Source: Gemmatimonadales bacterium (GTDB taxonomy: Bacteria; Gemmatimonadota; Gemmatimonadetes; Gemmatimonadales; GWC2-71-9). From it: a DNA stretch of 11,469 bases. Position 1 is the stretch's first letter, and the number at the start of each line of letters is the position of its first letter. Below the pieces are notes generated by a model. The model was not told the DNA's origin and searched no databases. It saw only the letters and a list, made by a program, of their open reading frames with translations. Location: assembly GCA_025929805.1 (NCBI GenBank), contig JAICPP010000099.1, forward strand, positions 1-11,469, read 5' to 3'. Positions 6,143-11,469 of the stretch are shown here, in pieces. The position numbers and the translations under genes were made by a program.

Positions 6143-7168
6143 TTGAGCCCCTTCCTGACTCATCGCGCCCAAACGGCAATCGCCCTGACGCTCAGCTCAT
6201 CCCTGGTTCTCCAAGCCTTTGCCGGTACCGGTAGGCTGCCCACGCCGGCAGCGCGCGGCGCTGTGCACTTCACCCGCTTCCACTCCCGCTCGCTCGGGGT
6301 GGAAAAGGGGTACATGCTCTACCTGCCACCTTCCTATACCCGGGAGCCGAGCCGGCACTTTCCGGTGGCCTACTACCTCCATGGTCATGGACAGGACGAG
6401 TCGGCGTGGATCGGCGACGGCCGGATCGATGCGGTGATGGACTCGCTAGTCGCGGACGGGAGTGCCGAGCTCATCCTGGTCATGCCGGACGGTGACGACG
6501 GACGCTACACCACCTGGGCTACTCCAATGGGCTACCAGGCTTGCGCGAAGGGCAGTCAGCGTCACTGGGCGGACGAAGCTCCGTCATCCTACTGCGTGAG
6601 GACACCGCGGTACGACGAGTACGTGGCCCGCGACCTGGTGGCCCATATCGACTCCACCTACCGGACCCTCGCCGACCGAAGCCACCGCGGCATCGCTGGC
6701 CTCAGCATGGGCGGCTATGGTGCCATATCGCTCGCACTCCGATACCCCGAGGTGTTCTCCGCCGCTGCCAGCCACTCCGGTTCCCTCTCCCCGTTCTACG
6801 CGGGTCCGCATCCCTTTGACGAGCCCGCTCGTTATACCGCATCGCTGGACAGCCTGGTGCGGCGGTTCGGTCCGGAGGCCACCGCCATTTTCGGCCGTGA
6901 TACGTCGACCTGGCGGGCTCGCGATCCGGCGCACCAAGCCCGAGCGCTGCTTCGCTCACCGAAACGGGCGCACCTGATGCCTGCTCTGTACGTGGATGTA
7001 GCACGGAAGGATCACCTCATCGACTCCAACCGCGACTTCCACGCCAAGCTCCGGCGATTCGGCGTCGAGCATGAGTACCGGGAGGAATCGGGCGGACACG
7101 ACTGGTCCTACTGGCAGCGGAATGTGAGCGAGAGTCTCAAGTGGCTCGGCAGCCGTTTGGATCGGTAA
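6143..7168 (+). CDS. Exported alpha/beta-hydrolase esterase (esterase D / feruloyl esterase type)
   Basis: A 341-residue hydrolase with an N-terminal signal peptide (Arg8, hydrophobic core 11-26, likely cleavage after AFA at residue 27), so it should act in the periplasm or outside the cell. The fold signature begins with GYMLYLPPSY and VAYYLHGHGQDESAW (oxyanion region). The nucleophile elbow is GLSMGG with Ser188. The likely acid is Asp290 in ARKDHLIDSNRDFH, and the His is His319 in GGHDWSYW, completing the catalytic triad. This is the arrangement of the esterase D/S-formylglutathione hydrolase/feruloyl esterase superfamily (also related to antigen 85), which cleaves carboxylic esters; the natural substrate cannot be told. 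The TTG start at 6143 has only a weak GAGG about 10 nt upstream and probably relies on coupling to the preceding gene. Confidence 0.9.
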   Translation: MSPFLTHRAQTAIALTLSSSLVLQAFAGTGRLPTPAARGAVHFTRFHSRSLGVEKGYMLYLPPSYTREPSRHFPVAYYLHGHGQDESAWIGDGRIDAVMDSLVADGSAELILVMPDGDDGRYTTWATPMGYQACAKGSQRHWADEAPSSYCVRTPRYDEYVARDLVAHIDSTYRTLADRSHRGIAGLSMGGYGAISLALRYPEVFSAAASHSGSLSPFYAGPHPFDEPARYTASLDSLVRRFGPEATAIFGRDTSTWRARDPAHQARALLRSPKRAHLMPALYVDVARKDHLIDSNRDFHAKLRRFGVEHEYREESGGHDWSYWQRNVSESLKWLGSRLDR

Positions 7169-7171
7169 GCC

Positions 7172-7459
7172 ATGATTGAGGTCCTCGGCGCCATGGCGAT
7201 CATGATCGAGTATCCTCTTATAGCTGCGGCTATCGGCGCCGTCGTGCTTGGCCTGGGGCGCTGGTTTCGCCGCAAGGCACTGGTCACCATCGGGGTGATC
7301 TGGCTGCTCTATGCCGCTTACGAGACTGGCATGAAGCAGCGCTGGCTCTGTAGCGGCGAATGCAACATCCGGGTCGACCTCCTGTTGATCTATCCGGTGC
7401 TGCTTGCGAGCCTCATAATTTCTGCGGTGAGTTTGTTCCGCGTCCTCCGGGCGCCATGA
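7172..7459 (+). CDS. Small membrane protein, unknown function
   Basis: A 95-residue protein with three probable transmembrane helices (about residues 12-29, 35-50 and 70-90). A loop between helices 2 and 3 holds KQRWLCSGECNIRVD, whose two Cys could form a disulfide outside the membrane. I do not recognise a named family. It begins 3 nt after the esterase stop. An alternative in-frame ATG at 7193 (MAIMIEYPLI) has GAGGT (7178-7182) 10 nt upstream and gives a more usual hydrophobic N-terminus, so the true start may be there. Likely the last gene of the unit that begins at 5143. Confidence 0.75.
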   Translation: MIEVLGAMAIMIEYPLIAAAIGAVVLGLGRWFRRKALVTIGVIWLLYAAYETGMKQRWLCSGECNIRVDLLLIYPVLLASLIISAVSLFRVLRAP

Positions 7460-7506
7460 GCACCCGCTAACCAGCTGTGACTACTCACGACTGATTCCGA
7501 GGCGGC

Positions 7507-7983
7507 ATGAACCAGGATACCGGCGTCACTGCAGTGGCTCACGTCATTCAGCTGGCGGTGGCGCCGGTCTTCCTGCTCTCTGGCATTGGCGCCATGCTGG
7601 CGGTGATGACCAACAGGCTGGCGCGTATTGTCGACCGGGCTCGAGCGCTCGAGGCCGAAGTGACTCGGAGTGGTGCCGCTCCGGCGCAGACGGTCGTCTC
7701 GCGGCTGGCCGTCCTGTCCCGGCGGGCAAAATTCATCGGCCATGCGATCACCCTGTGTACCATTACCGCACTGCTGATCTGCGCCGTCATCGCAGTGCTC
7801 TTTCTCGGCGCGTTCCTGAAGCTGGACACCTCGACCTGGGTTGCCCTGCTGTTCGTCCTCGCGATGCTCACCTTTTTCGTGGGACTCTTGATGTTTCTCC
7901 GAGAGATCTTCCTGGCCACCGCCACCGTTAGGATCGGGCTGCAACAGGCAGCCGGCTCCGACACTCAGCGCACACCTGAGTGA
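7507..7983 (+). CDS. DUF2721-family membrane protein
   Basis: A 158-residue inner-membrane protein with three hydrophobic stretches (about residues 9-33, 78-103 and 109-133). Between the first and second lies a conserved-looking charged segment, MLAVMTNRLARIVDRARALE, followed by RLAVLSRRAKFIGHAI, the pattern I know from DUF2721 proteins. That family has no established function. The ATG at 7507 has a GAGG (7499-7502) 4 nt upstream. It follows the previous gene by 47 nt and leads into the next gene with 35 nt between them, all on the same strand, so co-transcription is possible. Confidence 0.85.
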   Translation: MNQDTGVTAVAHVIQLAVAPVFLLSGIGAMLAVMTNRLARIVDRARALEAEVTRSGAAPAQTVVSRLAVLSRRAKFIGHAITLCTITALLICAVIAVLFLGAFLKLDTSTWVALLFVLAMLTFFVGLLMFLREIFLATATVRIGLQQAAGSDTQRTPE

Positions 7984-8018
7984 TTATTGCCGGTAAGTAC
8001 GGATCACATGAGGACGCG

Positions 8019-8405
8019 ATGAAGACGAGCATCACGGACGAGTTGACAGAAGTTGCCCGCCAATGGGACCGGGCGATGGTCGAGAATGACGCGGATGCCA
8101 TTGGAGAGTTCATGGCCGACGATTGGATAATCATCGGGTCCGCAGGCAACGTTGACGACAAGGCGAGCTTTCTTGCCTTGGTGAGATCCGGGAGCCTGAC
8201 TCACGAAGTCATGGAATGCCAGGACATACGGACGCGGATGTATGGCGATGCGGCTGTCATGACTGCCCGAGGGGTGTCCGGAGGGATGTATCGAGGACAG
8301 ACGTTCTACGAGGTGGAGCGGGTCTCCTGCGTGTTCGTCCGGCAGGAAGGCCGTTGGAGGTGTGTGCTGACACACCTGTCTCGCATGCCGGGGGAGCAGC
8401 CATAG
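8019..8405 (+). CDS. NTF2-like / DUF4440 (SnoaL-type) protein
   Basis: A 128-residue single-domain protein: TSITDELTEVARQWDRAMVE, then NDADAIGEFMADDWIIIGSAG, followed by beta-strands ending GRWRCVLTHLSRM. This is the usual layout of DUF4440 members of the NTF2-like superfamily, a cone-shaped alpha+beta barrel found in small enzymes such as ketosteroid isomerase and in binding proteins. No catalytic residue set can be assigned. I chose the ATG at 8019, with GAGGA (8010-8014) 4 nt upstream; the open frame reaches back to a GTG at 7980 that overlaps the DUF2721 stop, but those extra residues look like leader sequence. The next gene begins 33 nt downstream behind its own strong ribosome binding site. 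Confidence 0.87.
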   Translation: MKTSITDELTEVARQWDRAMVENDADAIGEFMADDWIIIGSAGNVDDKASFLALVRSGSLTHEVMECQDIRTRMYGDAAVMTARGVSGGMYRGQTFYEVERVSCVFVRQEGRWRCVLTHLSRMPGEQP

Positions 8406-8438
8406 ATTATCAACCCACTCAAAAGGAGATAAAGCAGG

Positions 8439-8774
8439 ATGTACCGCGTTCGTCAGCAGGATTTGCCGTTTCAGGGCAGCTCACACCAGTTCGTGGGAGC
8501 CGAAAACGGCGGCGTGAATGTCTCGGCGTTTCTGCTCCGCGCGCTGCCCGGGCAGGGTCCGGGGCCTCACCGTCATCCCTATGACGAGGTGCAGTTTGTT
8601 CGAGAAGGCCGGGGAATGTGGACCGTAAACGGCGAAGAGTTCGAGGCCGGCGCGGGTGACATTCTCGTCATCAAGGCCGGGGAGGTCCATGGCTTCCGGT
8701 GCATTGGTGACGCACCACTGGTCCAGGTCGATGTGCACCTCAGCCCCCGCTTCATCCAGGAGAATCTGACCTAG
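8439..8774 (+). CDS. Cupin-domain protein (111 aa)
   Basis: A compact single-domain cupin with a full metal site: His44, His46 and Glu50 in PGPHRHPYDEVQFVREGRG, and His84 in AGEVHGF after GDILVIKAG. Such proteins resemble the sensor domain of AraC-type regulators and small cupin isomerases or dioxygenases; no DNA-binding part is attached. The start is well supported by AAGGAGA (8423-8429) 9 nt before the ATG. Its TAG ends 1 nt before the start of the sulfite-oxidase-family gene, so the two are almost certainly translated together. It is unlike the cupin at 200-583 in length and motif spelling, so it is not a recent duplicate. Confidence 0.88.
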   Translation: MYRVRQQDLPFQGSSHQFVGAENGGVNVSAFLLRALPGQGPGPHRHPYDEVQFVREGRGMWTVNGEEFEAGAGDILVIKAGEVHGFRCIGDAPLVQVDVHLSPRFIQENLT

Positions 8775-8775
8775 C

Positions 8776-9864
8776 ATGCACGATCAGCCGCATTCGCAAA
8801 CCGGGACTGTTGCGAGACTGGTCCACGATCCCGACGGTCTCAACTCCGGTGTATGGCCAGTTGGCACCGATCACTTCATCACTCCAATCGATCGCTTCTT
8901 CACCAGGAGTCACGCCGCCATTCCCCCAATCGATCTGGACTCGTGGCATCTCGAAGTGGGAGGCCTGGTCGAGCGTCCGACCAGCTTCTCGTTCGAGGAG
9001 CTCAGTTACGCATTTCCACAGCGACACGTGACGGCGACTCTGGTGTGCGCGGGACTGCGACGGGACGAGTTTCTCTCGCTGGGTCCGATGCCGGGGGAGC
9101 TTCCGTGGGGGCCGGAACCGGTCAGTACCGGCCGCTGGACCGGTATCGCTCTGCGCGATGTGCTTCGGGCCGTGGGAGTGATCGCGCCGGCGGCGCACGT
9201 CGAGCTCATCGGTCTCGATCAGGTGGAGCGCCATGGCCAACCGTTCGGTGGTTCGATTGACCTGGTCAAAGCGATGAGCCACGAAGTCATTCTGGCCACT
9301 GAGCTCAACGGAGTGCCGCTGCCTTCAGCCCACGGCTTCCCGCTTCGCGCGATCGTGCCCGGCTGGATTGGCGCCCGAAGCGTCAAGTGGCTGGGACGGA
9401 TCAATCTCATCGAGAAGCCCTCCGTTAACCACTTCCAGAGTAGAGCGTACCGCATCCAACGGAAAGCCAGCCCGAGCGCTCCCCAGGATGTCTCCGCGGG
9501 TACCGCGATGAGTGAGGTTCCTCTCAATGCCGTGATTCTCGAGCCCGAGCCGGGCCAAATCGTCTCGGCAGGTGAGGTGCAGATTCGGGGTTGGGCCATA
9601 GGATCGGGTGGCCGGCCACCGATTGCGGTCGAGCTATCCCCCAACGGGGGCAAAGATTGGATCGCGGCCCGAATTTCAATGCAGGAGGGACCCTGGACCT
9701 GGGTATTCTGGGAGGCAGTCCTGGAGTTGAGCGCAGGAACCCATACCCTCGCCGTCCGGGCACGCGACGGCACCGCAACCCAGCCGGCCACGGTGATCCA
9801 GACCTGGAACGTAAAGGGCTACGGGAACAACGCGTGGCATCGCGTGCCGGTCCGAGCCGAGTGA
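8776..9864 (+). CDS. Sulfite-oxidase-family molybdopterin oxidoreductase
   Basis: A 362-residue protein with the two-domain core of sulfite oxidase. The molybdopterin domain (about 30-215) contains RFFTRSHAAIPPID (Arg44, His46, counterparts of active-site residues in animal enzymes), the molybdenum-binding Cys91 in TLVCAGLRRDEF, and LNGVPLPSAHGFPLRAIVPGWIGARSVKWL. The Mo-co dimerisation domain (about 245-355) begins LNAVILEPEPGQ and includes RGWAIG and ELSPNGGKDW. There is no cytochrome b5 domain and no Tat or Sec signal, so it is probably cytoplasmic, like the heme-free plant enzyme. Sulfite is the likely substrate but not certain. The Asn common in the CAGNRR motif is Leu here. The start is 1 nt after the cupin stop; the kinase gene begins 4 nt after its own stop. 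Confidence 0.92.
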   Translation: MHDQPHSQTGTVARLVHDPDGLNSGVWPVGTDHFITPIDRFFTRSHAAIPPIDLDSWHLEVGGLVERPTSFSFEELSYAFPQRHVTATLVCAGLRRDEFLSLGPMPGELPWGPEPVSTGRWTGIALRDVLRAVGVIAPAAHVELIGLDQVERHGQPFGGSIDLVKAMSHEVILATELNGVPLPSAHGFPLRAIVPGWIGARSVKWLGRINLIEKPSVNHFQSRAYRIQRKASPSAPQDVSAGTAMSEVPLNAVILEPEPGQIVSAGEVQIRGWAIGSGGRPPIAVELSPNGGKDWIAARISMQEGPWTWVFWEAVLELSAGTHTLAVRARDGTATQPATVIQTWNVKGYGNNAWHRVPVRAE

Positions 9865-9868
9865 TCGC

Positions 9869-11469
9869 ATGACCGCGGCTCCCGATCCTCTCGCACGACT
9901 CACTGGGGCTCTGGCGGACCATTACCGCATCGAACGCGAGCTGGGCCGCGGCGGCATGGCGACGGTGTACCTCGCCCACGATCTCAAGCACGACCGGAAA
10001 GTCGCGCTCAAGGCACTTCACCCCGAGCTTGCCGCCTACCTCGGCGCCGAACGCTTTCTCCGTGAGATCCGGATCGCGGCACGGTTGACCCACCCGCACA
10101 TCCTGCCGGTCCATGACTCCGGTGAAGCGGGCAGCATGCTGTTTTATGTGATGCCATTCGTCGAAGGAGAATCGCTGCGCGACCTGCTCTCCCGGAGGAA
10201 GCAGCTGCCCCTGGATCAGGCGCTGAGCATTACCCGCGAAGTGGCCGGAGCACTGGCGTACGCTCATGCGCATGGCGTGGTGCACCGCGACATTAAACCC
10301 GAGAACATCCTGATCGAGGACGAGCACGCGGTGGTGGCCGATTTCGGGATTGCCCGTGCGGTCGGCGCGGCGGGAGGCGAGAAGCTGACCCAGACCGGTC
10401 TGGCGATCGGCACCCCGCCGTACATGAGTCCGGAGCAGGCCACCGGCGGCTCGGACGTCGACGGGCGGAGCGACCTCTATTCGCTCGCGTGCGTGCTCTA
10501 CGAGATGCTGGCCGGGCAGCCACCCTTCACCGGACCGACAGCCGAAAGCGTGGTCCGGCAGCATCTGATGGCGGATGTGCCCAACGTCACTCTCCTCCGA
10601 CCCATGGTGCCGGGGTCGATCGCCACCGCGCTGACCCGAGCCCTGGCAAAGACGCCGGCAGATCGATTCGACAGCACCAGGCAATTCGCCGATGCCTTAG
10701 CGGTGCCCCACCCTGCCCTATCTCCCACGGCAACCGGTCCAGCCCCACCGGTCTCTCTGCTCCGGGAACCCACCCGCGAGGTCCGCCGGCTGCGGAAGCC
10801 TTCGCTGGTACTACTCTCTGTTGTCGCCGTCATCGCCCTGCTCGGGCTGATCGAGCACATAACCAGGGCGGGGCGGATCATGTGGGCCCGATCGCGGGTG
10901 ATTCCCGAAATGCAGCGCAGCGTGACGATGGGCGATTGGGAAACTGCTTATCGGTTGGCTGCTCGACTGGACCGAATCATTCCGAATGATCCCACCGTGG
11001 CTGCACTGCGCGCGGTATTCACCGACACCATGCGCATCGAGGGAACTCCGACCGGTACCCAGGTGTACCGGCGGGCATATGCGGCAGGTGGCGACAGCTG
11101 GCAGCATCTCGGGGCAGCTCCGATCCGGCAGGTCTTACTTCCTCGGCTGCCATTGGTCTCGCAATTCAGGTTTGACGCACCGGGATATACCACTGCGTTC
11201 GATATCGGCGCCGCGAGTCCTGGAGGCGGACGGGGGATGCAACCAACCGTCCGATTTACCCTATCTCCGAGAGGCGCCCTCCCGGCGGGAATGGTGCTCG
11301 TCCTGGCGGGGCGAGTCCAACCCGGGATTCCCCAGCTCCCTACTCTCTCCGTAGACCTGGCTGATTTCTATTTGGACCGCCTGGAGGTGACGAACCAGGA
11401 GTATCAGGTCTTCGTGGATTCCGGAGGGTATCGGCGGCGGGACCTGTGGGTGCATCCGTTTAAACTGGA
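9869..11469 (+). CDS. Transmembrane Ser/Thr protein kinase with C-terminal FGE/SUMF1-type domain (partial, 3' end outside window)
   Basis: The frame runs open from the ATG at 9869 to the window edge (533 residues seen). A bacterial Hanks-type kinase domain occupies about residues 18-285: glycine loop GRGGMATV (26-33), Lys48 in VALKAL, catalytic HRDIKPEN (His139, Asp141, Lys143, Asn146), DFG at 158-160, and GTPPYMSPEQA. A single membrane helix follows (about 312-332). Beyond it, residues near 390-445 (GTPTGTQVYRRAY, then PLVSQFRFDAPGY) resemble a PEGA-type domain, and from about 475 (GMVLVLAG, then DFYLDRLEVTNQEYQVFVDSGGY) a formylglycine-generating-enzyme-like domain begins. Such kinase-FGE fusions are common in Gemmatimonadota and related phyla. 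The kinase should face the cytoplasm and the FGE-like part the periplasm. The complete catalytic motif set suggests an active kinase. It starts 4 nt after the sulfite-oxidase stop. Confidence 0.92.
   Translation, partial: MTAAPDPLARLTGALADHYRIERELGRGGMATVYLAHDLKHDRKVALKALHPELAAYLGAERFLREIRIAARLTHPHILPVHDSGEAGSMLFYVMPFVEGESLRDLLSRRKQLPLDQALSITREVAGALAYAHAHGVVHRDIKPENILIEDEHAVVADFGIARAVGAAGGEKLTQTGLAIGTPPYMSPEQATGGSDVDGRSDLYSLACVLYEMLAGQPPFTGPTAESVVRQHLMADVPNVTLLRPMVPGSIATALTRALAKTPADRFDSTRQFADALAVPHPALSPTATGPAPPVSLLREPTREVRRLRKPSLVLLSVVAVIALLGLIEHITRAGRIMWARSRVIPEMQRSVTMGDWETAYRLAARLDRIIPNDPTVAALRAVFTDTMRIEGTPTGTQVYRRAYAAGGDSWQHLGAAPIRQVLLPRLPLVSQFRFDAPGYTTAFDIGAASPGGGRGMQPTVRFTLSPRGALPAGMVLVLAGRVQPGIPQLPTLSVDLADFYLDRLEVTNQEYQVFVDSGGYRRRDLWVHPFKL

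Noticed and set aside
200..8774. The two cupin genes as a duplicated pair
   Set aside because: They share only general cupin motifs; lengths, metal-site spelling and flanking sequence differ.
9524..10684. 386-aa open frame on the minus strand
   Set aside because: It lies opposite the sulfite-oxidase and kinase genes, whose motifs are unmistakable. Its own translation is Arg/Gly/His-rich without any recognisable motif, as expected for an antisense frame in high-GC DNA.

Overview
The window looks like a chromosomal segment of a high-GC, Gram-negative, environmental bacterium. Several traits suggest Gemmatimonadota or a similar uncultured lineage: a serine/threonine kinase fused through one membrane helix to a formylglycine-generating-enzyme (FGE) type domain, many exported proteins and lipoproteins, GTG/TTG starts, and a genome style rich in small conserved proteins. 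This assignment rests on protein style, not on a marker gene, so it is tentative. I see no rRNA, tRNA, transposase, integrase, CRISPR array or prophage gene.

Layout. 46-583: a 50-residue basic protein followed 1 nt later by a small cupin. 738-2923: a di-heme cytochrome c peroxidase/MauG-family lipoprotein whose stop codon overlaps the TTG start of a class I SAM-dependent methyltransferase that itself seems to carry an export signal. 3133-4161: a DUF4287/SRPBCC (AHSA1-like) protein, then a small membrane protein that is whole only if one base of an eight-C run is removed. 4260-4424 (minus strand): an FmdB-type zinc-ribbon protein, the only convincing gene on the minus strand. 4664-5089: an ACT-domain protein.

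5143-7459 forms a tight plus-strand unit: an isoprenylcysteine-methyltransferase-like membrane protein, an unrecognised protein that starts inside it, an exported esterase of the esterase D/feruloyl esterase type, and a small membrane protein. A DUF2721 membrane protein (7507-7983) and an NTF2-like DUF4440 protein (8019-8405) follow closely.

8439 to the window end is another tight unit: cupin, a molybdopterin sulfite-oxidase-family enzyme with no export signal, and a transmembrane Ser/Thr kinase with a C-terminal FGE/SUMF1-type domain cut off by the window edge. Gaps are 1 and 4 nt, so the three are probably co-transcribed.

The most interesting points are the exported methyltransferase coupled to a di-heme peroxidase, the sulfite-oxidase/kinase-FGE neighbourhood, the unrecognised overlapping gene at 5598-6131, and the poly-C frameshift at 3876-3883. 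No clear-cut new defence or mobile system is visible. Most of the window reads as ordinary chromosomal genes.
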